Assembly (NCBI GenBank): GCA_963921825.1
Contig: OY997588.1
Span: 52,522,803-52,586,802 of the forward strand
Direction: 5' to 3'
DNA: 64,000 nucleotides
DNA from: Erodium maritimum
Lineage: Eukaryota > Streptophyta > Magnoliopsida > Geraniales > Geraniaceae
Of this stretch, positions 1 through 10,274 are shown in pieces. The position numbers were made by a program, and so were the translations under genes. The notes under the pieces are model-generated. The model saw only the letters and a program-made list of their open reading frames with translations, was not told the DNA's origin and ran no database searches. The first letter of the stretch is position 1. Every line of letters starts with the position of its first letter.

Positions 1-1190
1 CGAAAAGGCCTCTGATATCAGTTTAGTTCATTAACTTCGTCCCTCCCTCTCTCCCTACGCACAATTCGTTGAACCAAACCGACATCGTCATATATCGTCT
101 GTACGTTTCGACAAGGTCACTGTCGTACCGTTCTTTATTAATCAGGTAACTTTAGACTTTCAATGTTCATACTCGATCGAGATATTAAATGTCATAGTAA
201 TTAAACAAGCTTAGGTCGGTATGTATCGGTCGGTATATTGTTGAAGTATGTGTGGCATTGAACAGATGCATCTTAATGAATAGTTATACAAGTTTGATTA
301 GATCCCTTCTAAATTTTAGGCCATAGATGTTTATGTTCAGATAGAATAATTTTCTTGTTGTTGAAGCAACAATAAGGCATTGCTTGTGGTGTTCCTTTGT
401 TCAATTGTATTATGTCTTGTAATACAATTTACAATATGTATTACACATTGTTAGAGATCTAGTTTCTTATCTATTTGTTTTGTATAGAGTGTAAATATTA
501 TCAAACTCTTGGATGTACTTGTACAATGTGGTTATACTATCTATAATGTACCTATATATTATTTGTATTGACAAACAATAACAAATCAAAGTTTAAACTG
601 TAGATAGGAAATCATAGCTATAACACATAGTAATGATAGCTACTTGTTTTGTTAAATATGGATGGGGCATTTAATGACGAGCCATGACAACATCAAAGTT
701 TTTGATCCCAGGGCGGAGCGTCGCTAGGGACGCAGGGGACTTGGTTTTGTCCCGAAGCCAACCCGTCGTATTCGAAGGAAGACAGCAAACTCGTGCGGGC
801 CTGAGAGAGGGTCGGAACATGCTTGATTCAGGCCCGGAATGGGGGTCGGATCGGGCTTGATTCCTTCCTGGAAAGATGGCTGAACGGCCTTTAAATCGGC
901 TCGAAAAGAGGGCCATATCGGCTTTTGTGGATAGAACGCCGAATTTCCCTTCGATTTGATATCTTACGACCGAAAATCGGAGTTCGAATGAGGAATTTAT
1001 GCCCTTCACAAGATCAACCAGCCTTCAAAACTCCTTATATCGATTTTCCTCCATTTTAACCCTTTTTCGATAAAAGAACCTACAAAACACAATGAGAGAC
1101 AAATTACGAGTAACGAGAGGAAAGTGGACTAAATTATACAACCCCGGGACCGAAAAGCTCAAGAATGTGGGCTAAAAACATCGAAAGCCG
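1..1190. other. Non-coding stretch, no gene recognised
   Basis: The first 660 bases are AT-rich with no coding pattern. A GC-richer island at about 700-900 contains an open frame on the minus strand (671-1009), but it has no recognisable domain and is rich in Ser, Arg and Pro, as chance frames in GC-rich DNA are. It may be part of an old LTR. I see no terminal repeats or target-site duplication. Confidence 0.5.
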
Positions 1191-1194
1191 ATGC

Positions 1195-2370
1195 AATTTA
1201 TGTCTACATCAAAAGTGAAAGGGTGAGACTTGAGTCCTGACCCGTAGGTGGCAGACGCTTACCTTATAACAAGATACCAGTTAATCCATGTACAAACTAG
1301 TGGTGGAACATCTCCACACGGATGGCTACTCAACTGTATCGCATAGTACCATCATCTGACTCGACCTGAAATTACTCGTGGCGAATGATCTGAATCGTTT
1401 GAGGGGATAACGAGCAACCAGGGAGAACATAAGATAATGGGGGAGAAGGGTTCGTCGGGCTTGTACCGGTGGCGGTAGGGCGAGACGTTCATCCTCATAC
1501 ACGCCTTGACGGATGTCCCATTCATTGTCATAGGTGAGGCTGATCTAATGTCCTCACTTTGGAGATTCGTGTGTAAGCCGATGCCCTAACTCTCGGCATG
1601 TGCAGGTTCCTGGAGCACACATGAAGCTTCTTTTGGTTAGGCAGGAGATCTGGTGTTGCCCCATTATCACTTGGTCCTATGGCCTTCGGGGTTTGAGACG
1701 GTGGTATCGAGCAGTGGCACACATGCTTCTAGCACTACGGATGTGCTGTCGTGGTAGGTAGAAGATCTTGGGTTGTGATCCCGATCCTCCGCCCCCATCG
1801 GGGCGGAAAGCCAAAGCTTGGCCGACCAAGACCCTAGCCGGGAGGCCCTCAACATTCCTTTCCTATTTGAAGCGTCCGATATTGGTGAGGGTGGCTTTCA
1901 ACAGAAGTTCTCCGCTTAAGATAGGTTAGAGGTGTCTTTGATCACATGTCGTCCCTCTAGTGAGACCTTCTTCGTGGGGGCCTATGGTGGGCATCTTCGG
2001 TTGGAAGTGCGGTGGACTGTTTAAGGTGGTCATGCCGAGTTCCCCAATGATGGAACCATCGCCAGCATGCCTAAAGCCAGGAACGATATTTCAGTGCTTC
2101 CTCCCCTCTGAAATTGGTACACCAAGTCATGTTCATTTGTACCAGCTATGACTACAGTTGATCGAGTTATTGGTGGACAGAGGGAAATATGCACGAGATC
2201 ATATGGAGGACCACAGCAGGATTAGAGTACATCGTGGCCTAGAGACTTTGCTCCTTAAGTGCGATGGCGATGGGGATTGCGGGAATCCGTTCAACCGCAG
2301 CCAATAGAGGTACGATAGGGGCGGACCTGATCGGCACTATTAGAGTGGATGAAGAAGCAAGCAGTATTGG
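1195..2370 (-). mobile_element. Relic of a LINE-like element (copy A), cut by an LTR
   Basis: Read on the minus strand, the segment at about 1200-1400 resembles the 3' untranslated parts of two other relics in the window (23720-24060 minus and 46860-47150 plus). They share a CAGGTC(A/G)AGT-type segment and, further on, wording ending in GACTCAAGTCTCA or GACTTATGTCTCA. Upstream, about 1500-2370, is a degenerate frame with stops that I take to be ORF1 remains; one stretch reads SAKLWLSAPMGAEDRDH. No reverse transcriptase is present. The element ends where the LTR at 2371 begins. The assignment rests on similarity to copies B and C and is inferred. Confidence 0.4.
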
Positions 2371-3948
2371 TGTAATAACCACTCCCGGTCAACGCCAGTC
2401 AAACCTGCGAAAAACAAGAAAATTTAAATTTTTTGGCCAGGTACTTAAATGAACCTAAATTTGACCTCGAGGGTCATACCGGACTTAAGTTGACCCCGTT
2501 ATCGACCAGAGTGAGTTCCGGGGGACTCAGGGCAACTTTCTGATCAGTTTGGGAAATGTTGACTTTTCGCTGGAAAAGTCAACGAGCGACGTTTTGGTCC
2601 ATTCGAGGACCGTTTTGGATCCAAAAATCTTAGCCGTCATCGCAACGGTCTTAGTTGAGCCGTTTCCTTGTAGCCCGTGAAGTTTCGTAATTTCTTGGAA
2701 AAAGTGTCCGTTCGGGGCCCGAAACGTCTGAATTTCGCGAATCTGATTGGAAAATATCTAGAACATATTTTTTCCAAAAAGGGATGGGACCCACTTGCCA
2801 CATGTCACCAATGTGGTGGGTTTAGGTTTATTGGACAAAACAAGACAAGACCACATGATGGTTAGTTTGCTTTTTAAGTATTATTTTGTTACTTTTTAAA
2901 ATAAAACAAAAGAGAGCAAATGTGATGTTCGGCCATTGCTTCAAAATTAGAAAAGATGATAGTTTTTAGAGAGAGAAAATAAGAGAGAAGAAAGGGAGAG
3001 AAAAGAGAAGAGGGTTGGGGGTTTTGCCACTATTCACGAGCATCAAACCGTTGGATCGTCTCAACGATAAAAGAATCGAGCTCACATCGACATTCTCTAC
3101 GGTGAGCACCTAACCGATTTTCGTTTTGGTACGTTTGAATTTTAGGGTTTGAGTTTAAATGATTCAAATATGGTTGGGTTTTGGTTAGAATTGGTTTAAA
3201 GATGAATGGTTGAGGTTTGAGGTTCGTTAGGAACGTTTTGGGGCGAAAAGGAAATTTTCCCATAATGGCCGTGTGTGGCCCACATGCTCGGGTCTCGGGT
3301 TTCGTGTTCGGGTGGTTTAGAACGTTCCCCAAGTAATTAATCTACAACCGGATCGAAATTTGGGATTAAATTGTAAAAGTTGTAATTGACGGGTTTAGAA
3401 ACTTGCAACGCTAATTAAATTACTCGGAAGTCGGAATTGGATTCCGTCGAGTGCATAGAAACCCTTGAATTATTCTAAGACCGTAGAAACGAAAACGGGA
3501 ATTTTCGGAGCCCCGGAAGGGCGTTTCCAAAACCCGGGCAGATTCGCCATGTCGGGCGAATCGGGCCTTTCCGAGTCCAATATCGACAATGTCGAGTAAT
3601 TGGGGAGTTTGGGAGTGATCGACATTGTCGGGGTTACTTTGGGCGTCGGGTTTATTAAAATTCAGTTTATGCCTGTAAGCTTAAAAGAGTTTAAAATTGT
3701 GTTCTTGTTAGATCGTGCTGCAGACCGAGGAAAGGGAAAGCTAGGCGAGTGACCGGGATCACGCCGGAGCTTAATTGTGCGCTTTTGAAGAAAGCATACG
3801 AGGTAGGGAAAAGTAGCCGGATCTCGGCCCTGACTAGGGAAAGTTAACAGTAGAATTGCATGTGACACCGGGGTGTCGTGGGTTAAGTAGGTTTATCGAA
3901 TATTAGAAAGGCATGATACGGGAACGTAGCGAATATTAGAAAAGCACC
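2371..3948 (+). mobile_element. Truncated long LTR, family 1 (5' part only)
   Basis: It starts with TGTAATAACCACTCCCGG, the same terminus as the complete LTRs at 47293 and 57491 and, inverted, the one ending at 52848. It follows those copies through the AACGTTTTGGGGCG region and the GGTAGGGAAAAGTAGCCGGA block, then stops at about 3948 where CACTA-like repeats begin. The 3' half (minisatellite, hairpin, GGGGCGTGACA end) is missing, so no target-site duplication can be checked. No retroviral-type coding sequence follows. The long LTR, TG..CA ends and 5-bp duplications of the sister copies suggest Ty3/gypsy, but this is inferred. Confidence 0.75.
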
Positions 3949-4235
3949 AGGTTTGCGCTTCTACGACAGGGTCTTTTTATTTAGTCGTAGAAGTTAACAA
4001 CTTCTACGACTCCATACCATGTAGTCGTAGTAGAATAATCTTCTACGACTCCATTTCATGTAGTCGTAGAGGCACTACACCTCTACGACTCCATTTCATG
4101 TAGTCGTAGAGGCACCGAACCTTTACGACTACATAAAATGGAGTCGTAGAGGTTCGGTGCATCTACGACTCCACTGAATGGAGTCGGAGAAGATCAGTGC
4201 CTCTACGACTCCATTGAATGAAGTCGTAAAGGTTC
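3949..4235. repeat. CACTA-type subterminal repeat array
   Basis: About ten short units based on CTACGACTCCAT alternate with their reverse complement (ATGGAGTCGTAG, TAGTCGTAGAGG). Dense short repeats in both orientations are typical of En/Spm (CACTA) subterminal regions, where the transposase binds. A fragment resembling CACTA transposase lies 600 bp to the right, and matching arrays lie at 5312-5385 and 9553-9850. I do not see a clean CACTA terminus at 3949, so the element end may be lost. Confidence 0.6.
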
Positions 4236-4829
4236 CCGTATTTAAAACCAAACCAACACCTGTGCACGCCCTATCGTATATGTATTGAATCGGCTGGTGG
4301 AGAACCTGAAAGATGTTAGTCAGAATTTGACAAAACCCTAGCATTTTTTGGTTTGTAGAGGGTCAAATTCGTACTTTTAGATTCCGGGGTTGTATTTCCG
4401 TTTTGTTTTTGGGTTTTTTGATTTCCTTTATTTGTATTGGGACTTTGGGATTACTTTCCTTAGTGTTTAGGGTTTATTTTAATGTTTAGTTTTTAGGGTT
4501 TAGGGTTTAATTGTAAATAAGTTTTTCTGATACCAACACTTGTGTGCTTATTGTACCAATACCCGTGTATATGAACTACCAGCACCTGTGTGCGTAGTGT
4601 ATGCGGTTTGAGAAAATATCAGCCCCGGTTTGAGATGAATATATATTCTCAGACAAAAAAATCTCAAACCAGAAACATTATTTTCTCAAACTATATTTTC
4701 TCAAGGTAAAATCTTGTCTTCTCAAACTTTTTTTCCTCAAACTGAGATGCTATTTTCTCAAACCATGTTCGCGATTTTCTCAATCCAGATTTGAAGTTCG
4801 CTAGTTCACAACGTAAGGGAGGTTCGCAC
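4236..4829. other. Non-coding CACTA interior with degenerate motif clusters
   Basis: No coding frame. It holds a few GTTTAGGG-like words at 4465-4510 and a cluster of TTTTCTCAAAC motifs at 4660-4790, with the inverse form GTTTGAGAAAAT at about 4607. An (AT)n tract at 4843-4861 follows. This may be the decayed interior of the CACTA element. Confidence 0.4.
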
Positions 4830-5178
4830 GTGATTGTCTCCCTATATATATATATATATATCATCCGACGTTAGTCAAACAAATATTTATTTATCTTCTA
4901 CACATGTATTTTATGTTGACGATCCGAATTTGGGTAGACATTACAAGGTCGTGCGCATCATGGAAACTACAGTGATTTTTCAACATGTACTGTTCCGAGG
5001 CCATCATACCAGGTTATTGAGCCTTATCAAGAGGCAGTGTCATATATTCAACCTATAAACGTTATGTCTAAATTAAGATGACGTCGACAAGGATGACGAT
5101 CATGATTCCATGATGATCAATTATGATGATGAGGACAGAGAGCAATCCTCTGTATTTTTTACCGTTTCGCCATTTTGA
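4830..5178 (+). pseudogene. Fragment of CACTA (TNP2-type) transposase, C-terminal part
   Basis: A translated segment reads VFYVDDPNLGRHYKVV, which fits the conserved 'QVFYvxDP...W.VV' stretch found in the DUF4216 region near the C-terminus of plant En/Spm TNP2 transposases. In another frame an acidic tail (DDVDKDDDHD followed by more Asp/Glu) runs to a TGA at 5176, as is common at the end of these proteins. Only the last portion remains and the frame is broken by stops and shifts, so it cannot make transposase. The catalytic core is absent. Together with the flanking CTACGACT arrays it identifies the surrounding DNA as CACTA-derived. Confidence 0.6.
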
Positions 5179-5299
5179 ACATCAAACTCACTTGTTTTTT
5201 TGTAAAAATTGACCATAAATAATTGTTTTAGACAAGTATCAATGTATCGGGTATAAAATTTTGAATTATTTTAATCTCGTTCTCAAAAACTCAAATTAT

Positions 5300-5395
5300 T
5301 TAATTTTATAGCCTCTACGACTCCATGTTGTTAGTCGTAGAGGTTGTCCCTCAACGACTCTTTGTTTATGTAGTCGTAGAAGTTGAACCCTTTTT
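5300..5395. repeat. Second cluster of CTACGACT repeats
   Basis: CTCTACGACTCCATG, TAGTCGTAGAGG, CAACGACTC and TAGTCGTAGAAG occur in both orientations over about 75 bp, between the transposase fragment and the next transcription unit of the CACTA element. It matches the arrays at 3949-4235 and 9553-9850. Confidence 0.55.
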
Positions 5396-6131
5396 TAGGT
5401 CCACTATTCCACTCTCTCCCCCACTTTCCCTCTCAAATTTCAGAAACCCTCTCGATTTCTCTCATCTCTCGCGCTTTCAGAAGATTCTCTCCTCTCGCGT
5501 TTTCAGAAACCCCACAGTGACCCCGCCGCAGCTCAGTTCATCACCGGGTCCTCTTGTAACCTCACCACCGTGTTCCGTTGAAGCTCCTCACCGTCTCCCC
5601 GACTTCCATGCTCCGATCGTGCTTCTTCTCTTCTCAGGTCCAGTCCCGACCTCCATCTACTCTCCGAGTAAGGTAAGTTGTTCTCAACTATCCTCAACTT
5701 GTTTCTAGCTTTTCAAATTCAAGTGCGTGTTTTTTATGGAGTTTGTAAATGTTCAGATTCATCTACTCTCCGAGTAAGGTAAGTTATTCTTGCTTTGTCA
5801 AGCTCCTTTGGTTGGATATTTTGGTGTGTTTTTTTGGGAGGGTTGTATCAATTTTAAAATGTTCTGATTTTGTGTTCTTATATTGAAATTGACGTGTGCT
5901 ATGTAAATAAAAATTAAAGCCATTGGAGGCCTTAGTGTATACATGTAGTGTTTAATCAATTGAAAATGAACTGATATTGTTGTATGTTGTAGAAAAGCCA
6001 ATAAGATATGCTTTCTATGATTTTCACTTTTTGATAATATCTTCATCAAGCAAAGGTAGAATGAATTGTTGGTTCTGGAACTTGTTTAGGTGATGTCACT
6101 GTTTTCGGACTTCTGCTTCCCATATAGATGT

Positions 6132-8006
6132 TTTTTTTATAAGCACAAAAAAATTATTAGAAAAAAGTTAGATTCAAGCAGGATCTAACCAAAGACAACC
6201 ATTACAAGGTAGCTCTCAAAAGGAGCTGCGGGAACAAAACCCGAAAAAAACAAAAAGGATCACAAAGTCACCCGTCGGTGACCCAATCTTCACCCTCCGA
6301 GGTCAAGGTTGGATCATCGAAATCTTTAGCTGCATGAGCCCGTTGAGCAGCTTGAGTTTGTTGTAAGATCTGCTTCCCAATGTCCACAGGATTTACAACT
6401 CTCTCCCGACTTCTCGAATGAGTTGGTTTGATATGATAGGTGTAGTAATCCCCTAAGAACTTAGGAAGCTGACTTTGACGATTCAAAGTTCTAGAAGGCT
6501 GCTTCGAATGTCGACCCTTGTTCAAAAATTTAGGATTCGGAGGTTTAAGGAGAACTTCCTTCCACGGATTACATTGAAGAACCCCGGTCGAATCTCCCTC
6601 GTCAGGTACGGTAGTAATCAAAGTTGTTGGATCACAGGCCTGCTCCGAAACTTCCACAACGATACCACCCTCATTAGATACGTCGGGAACCTCCTTAGTG
6701 TCGACCCCAAAATCAAACCCAGCCTCTGTCCCATTAATTGAGCCCAACCCAAGCCCACCTTCACTGTGCTTGCTAGCACTTTGCTCTGACCCGTCCATTA
6801 TCAGTATGGATTTGACCAATGGTACAAGCCCATCGTGACCTGCATTATCCACTTGAAAGGGAGGCCCAGAATCTTGAGTTGGCCCAACAGTGACTGCGTC
6901 TTCTTCCCCACGAACATTGCACGCGTGATTTACTGAATCAAAACCAACTGAATCTGAACGTATCGCGTTATGGCCGGAACTGATGGCGAGAGAATCTGAA
7001 GGAAGATCCTGAGAAGATTGCAGATCCTTCGAGCGACTAACCTCCGCCTCCGACGAAACCTGCGGCAAGGTCGAGGGACGTACATTCCCTGAAAAATCAC
7101 TGCACCCGACCTTCTGGATTGATGGATCAGCCACCGAGAGTAACTGGCCATCACACCTCAACAATCCTTCAGCAAGAGCAACCCTATCGAAATCATCGTT
7201 ATGGGAAACTGAAACAGAGCATGTGCTCTGTTTTTTTGAAACAGGAAACGACGAAGGAGAAACGTTGCTCCCAACCCTACGCCGAGAACGAGCAACGAAA
7301 AGAACACATCCATTCATCTTGTACCCGTCTAAACTCTCAATTTCCTGAGAAGCAGCCACCAGCGACGAAAATCGGATGAAGCCGAAGTACTGTCCCTGCT
7401 TATTTGGTCGTTTCAGAACTGATAATGAAACAATCACACCAAAGGAACTGAATACACCCCGTACCCAATCCATGGAAGATTCGAACGGCAAGTTCCGCAC
7501 GGAAATTTTAGTATCTGACTCCACAAAACGCACCAGAGATTTACCGGAACAACGACGACAATGGCTAACCTTCTTCCCAAATGACACTGCGACGACCTTG
7601 CCACGCTCAGACGAATCAGCCTCCTTCAGATGGGCCTTCTTCAGTGGCTTGTCAAGTAATCCGGCAGCGACAGGGACGACATGACCTTGAGTAACTTCAG
7701 GCACAAAGATATCCTGTTGAGAGGATGCATCGAGAGGGACTTGATTCCCTTTGTTCTGCCCACCGCTCCTCTTCCCTTTGAACTGTTTCTTGTGCTTGTT
7801 CAGACCATGGGAGCCCTTCTTCCCTATGTTGTTCACCTCTCCACACACCTGAATATACTCATTGTATAAGGTGATTAAAGTGGAACAGAATGATCGGAAG
7901 GAGATCACTGGTGGGGGAGCAGGAGAACGAGATGATGCCATACATCGCTATGGGGAAAACCTTTCGATCGTTGCTCTGTCCAGCGCGCACCCAAGGTATC
8001 TCAGGT
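6132..8006 (-). mobile_element. ORF1-only LINE, left-arm copy
   Basis: The element is bounded by 18-bp direct repeats (plus-strand TGCTTCCCATATAGATGT at 6114-6131 and 8007-8024). On the minus strand it runs from a 64-bp leader through one long ORF to a 3' tail ending TTATAAAAAAAA. A variable-length duplication plus an A-rich 3' end is the hallmark of LINE-type target-primed insertion. At 1,875 bp it holds ORF1 and a short 3' UTR and no endonuclease or reverse transcriptase. It lies antisense in an intron of the CACTA remnant. Confidence 0.85.
6268..7941 (-). CDS. LINE ORF1 protein with RRM domain (left copy)
   Basis: An uninterrupted 557-codon frame. Residues about 145-219 form an RNA-recognition motif: RNP2 is ISVRNL (146-151) and RNP1 is QYFGFIRF (184-191). 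The N-terminal 140 residues are basic and Ser/Lys/Gly-rich (KHKKQFKGKRSGGQNKG), with a lone HCRRC at 128-132. The C-terminal 330 residues are Ser/Asp-rich and probably disordered, with no CCHC knuckle. Plant L1-type LINEs often carry an RRM in ORF1, which binds the element RNA. The start chosen is the first ATG after the target-site duplication and is shared with the right-arm copy. About eleven residues differ from that copy and only about one silent difference was seen, so there is no sign of protein-level constraint since the duplication. An ORF2 is absent. Confidence 0.8.
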   Translation of the reverse strand: MASSRSPAPPPVISFRSFCSTLITLYNEYIQVCGEVNNIGKKGSHGLNKHKKQFKGKRSGGQNKGNQVPLDASSQQDIFVPEVTQGHVVPVAAGLLDKPLKKAHLKEADSSERGKVVAVSFGKKVSHCRRCSGKSLVRFVESDTKISVRNLPFESSMDWVRGVFSSFGVIVSLSVLKRPNKQGQYFGFIRFSSLVAASQEIESLDGYKMNGCVLFVARSRRRVGSNVSPSSFPVSKKQSTCSVSVSHNDDFDRVALAEGLLRCDGQLLSVADPSIQKVGCSDFSGNVRPSTLPQVSSEAEVSRSKDLQSSQDLPSDSLAISSGHNAIRSDSVGFDSVNHACNVRGEEDAVTVGPTQDSGPPFQVDNAGHDGLVPLVKSILIMDGSEQSASKHSEGGLGLGSINGTEAGFDFGVDTKEVPDVSNEGGIVVEVSEQACDPTTLITTVPDEGDSTGVLQCNPWKEVLLKPPNPKFLNKGRHSKQPSRTLNRQSQLPKFLGDYYTYHIKPTHSRSRERVVNPVDIGKQILQQTQAAQRAHAAKDFDDPTLTSEGEDWVTDG

Positions 8007-9519
8007 TGCTTCCCATATAGATGTTACTTTTTCATTTTGGTTTCTATGTATATTTGTTAGTAGTATAGCTGTTGCATGTTGAATTTTGATGATAATACTT
8101 CTATTTCTCTTGTTTTTTTTCTTCATAATTGTTCTATTTTTAATATGGTTTTTTTGGGTGCTCATGACGATTGTATGTTATGGTGGTTGGTGTCTAGGCA
8201 CTGAAGAATCGTGAAATTGAGGGTTTGTTAGACTGAAGATTCTCCACAATGTGGATTGAAATCTTATGTGTCCTCGGTGGTTTTGTTCATGGCTATTGAG
8301 ATTATGTATACTTTGCATTGCACTGGTGCCATGTTATGGGTGTTTTCTTTGTGTGAAATCATCAAGTGTTGAGCTGATGAGAAACAGAGAAGTTAATCAA
8401 TTCAAATTGTGGTGATTGATCATGCATAGGTGAATTGTTGATTGTTGTGGGAACATGATGAACTTGGGATCCATGTTCCTTATGATTTATTGATGCTCTT
8501 GTAAATTCTAAACTTAGTTCATGTGCATTGGGATATTTAGACTTTAAAGGGTTTGTTGTTACTGTTGTTGTCCTTGAACTACTACTGGTATAATGAATTG
8601 ATGCATGGTCTGTTTGGGTGCTGAATTTAATTCTATTTGTATAACGTAGCTAAATGTGAATTTTCCTTATGACTGATGCCGGCCTCAATTCCTTCTTAAA
8701 ATTTTCCACATGTTCATAACTTTCAGTCAATGAATTGGATCATTTAATTATAATACAGACATGCTTGTAATTTGTTTATTGATTAGCTTCTTTCTCCAGT
8801 ATCCTTGATTGGACCTTGCTGCCGTCATTGCCTATTTTTCTTTGAAATAACATATAAATTAGGATGGACGGTGAGTATAAGTTTGATTGTCCAGTCCAGT
8901 TCATGATATTCATGAGGGGTCTTGTCTCTTAATATAGGTATGCATATATGTGGAGAGTGTTTCATCATGTCCATAAAGTACATATATTATAATTTTTTCC
9001 CTGGAACTTATTTTCTGATGATAAAGAAAGATTTTTGTTTGTTGATTGTTTTATTTCTTAAATTTGATTGTTCGGTATCAAATATTATATGTTGTGTTCT
9101 GTTATTTTTATTTTTTCTGTTTATGGCAATAATTTTATTTGTTGTTGGTTTTAAAATGCAGGATGCCGCCAAGGAAAAGGGTTAAAGTGCAAGAGAGTCA
9201 TTCTCCCAACGCCCAAGGAGATGAGGTGTTCCTCGACCACCAAGGCGACACAAGAATCAGTTGCACAGATCGAGGACCGAGTGAGGATGGATAAGGAGCG
9301 TCGTTTTAAGGAACAAGAGGAACGATTGGCGGCCAAACAGACGGAATTGGATGAGTCATTGAGAAAGGTGAGAAGATCATGTCTGGTTTTATGCCTCCAC
9401 AGCCTAACAACAGTGATGGAACAAGGCCGAGTAGCACGTGACGGTCTTATATACTAACAAATATTTTTGTATGGTTGATTAGAATTCTGTTTAGTATTTT
9501 GAATATTAACGTTGTTTAG

Positions 9520-9917
9520 AATTCTGTTTAGTATTTTGAATATTAACGGAATTCTGTTTACAACCTCTGCGACTATACTTATATAGTCGTAGAGGATTAC
9601 AACTTCTACGACTATAGCTTCGTAGTCGTAGAGGATTACAACTTCTACGACTATAGCTTCGTAGTCTTAGAGGATTACAACTTCTACGACTATAGAATAT
9701 GTAGTCGTAGAGGCAAAAAGCGACGCAAAACGGTGTGACTCAGAGCTATGACGTCTTAGAAGTTGCTAGACAACTTCTGCGACTACATAATAAGCCTCTG
9801 CGACCACATAATAAGCCTCTGCACCCGAACGTGCAAAACCTGTAGCATCTAATAATAATCTGGCAATAACAATATTATACCAGGCAGTAGCAATATTATA
9901 CCATAGAGTAACAGTAG
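9520..9917. repeat. Palindrome spacer with CACTA subterminal array
   Basis: The spacer begins with a second copy of about 29 bp already present at the end of the left arm (GAATTCTGTTTAGTATTTTG at 9482 and again at 9519), then a short third piece near 9550. From 9553 to 9850 there are repeated CTACGACTATAG, TAGTCGTAGAGG and CTGCGACTACAT units like those at 3949-4235. The rest, 9850-9917, is A/T-rich and has no left-arm partner. The array is probably the subterminal region belonging to the right-arm copy. Confidence 0.7.
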
Positions 9918-10029
9918 CTAAACAACGTTAATATTCAAAATACTAAACAGAATTCTAATCAACCATACAAAAATATTTGTTAGTACATAAGACCGTCACG
10001 TGTTACTCGGCCTTGTTCCATCACTGTTG

Positions 10030-10274
10030 TTAGGCTGTGGAGGCATAAAACCAGACATGCTCCCTCACCTTTCTCAATGACTCATCCAATTCCGTCTGTT
10101 TGGCCGTCAATCGTTCCTCTTGTTCCTTATAACGACGCTCCTTATCCATCCTCTCTCGGTCCTCGATCTGTGCAACTGATTCTTGTGTCGCCTTGGTGGT
10201 CGAGGAACACCTCATCTCCTTGGGCGTTGGGAGAATGACTCTCTTGCACTTTAACCCTTTTCCTTGGCGGCATC
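10030..10274 (-). pseudogene. Right-arm copy of the CACTA coiled-coil exon
   Basis: This inverted copy of the 9162-9400 exon shares the same acceptor and the MPPRKR opening. The coiled-coil frame (10030-10215) runs through ERRYKEQEERLTAKQTELDE to …REHVWFYASTA and a stop. It differs from the left arm by a few substitutions and by a one-base indel just after the RKV codons. The missing central domain is absent here too, so the deletion predates the palindrome. Confidence 0.45.

Larger units (their letters stand above)
5396..9475 (+). pseudogene. CACTA second gene remnant (Transposase_24/TNP1-like), intron interrupted by a LINE
   Basis: A pyrimidine-rich leader (5396-5672) ends in a good donor (GGTAAGTTG). 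The same exon end with its donor is repeated about 107 bp downstream, near 5780. A long AT-rich intron follows, holding a LINE copy in antisense. The acceptor AAAATGCAG at 9161 precedes an exon that opens ATGCCGCCAAGGAAAAGG (MPPRKR). One base out of frame, the exon then encodes a charged coiled coil (ERRFKEQEERLAAKQ) of the kind found at the C-terminus of plant Ptta/En/Spm Transposase_24 proteins. The middle of the protein is missing and the two halves are in different frames, so it is a deletion derivative. The inverted copy in the right arm keeps the C-terminal frame slightly longer (…REHVWFYASTA). The family call is by pattern, not search. Confidence 0.45.
6009..9519 (+). repeat. Left arm of a 3.5-kb palindrome
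   Basis: This arm is the reverse complement of 9918-13427, with only scattered single-base and short indel differences across its length. The outer edge is TGCTTTCTATG (6009) and the inner edge is GTTGTTTAG (9519). It contains the CACTA intron, a whole LINE with both target-site duplications, and the coiled-coil exon. In the 1,674-base ORF I count about 12 differences between arms, so the duplication is recent. Confidence 0.93.

Noticed and set aside
671..1009. 112-codon minus-strand frame
   Set aside because: No domain, biased composition in a GC-rich island, no promoter or splice context.
4465..4510. TTTAGGG-like words resembling plant telomere repeat
   Set aside because: Only two or three adjacent imperfect copies in an AT/GT-rich tract; too short and irregular for an interstitial telomere array.
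5325..5708. 127-codon plus-strand frame rich in Ser and Pro
   Set aside because: It overlaps the CTACGACT repeats and the CT-rich leader of the CACTA second gene; it is untranslated leader read as protein.
6930..7684. Long frames opposite the LINE ORF1 in both arms
   Set aside because: Shadow frames antisense to the 557-codon ORF1, without recognisable domains.
8922..9185. 87-codon hydrophobic frame, present in both palindrome arms
   Set aside because: It lies in an AT-rich intron upstream of a clear acceptor; T-rich DNA gives Phe/Leu/Ile-rich frames by chance.
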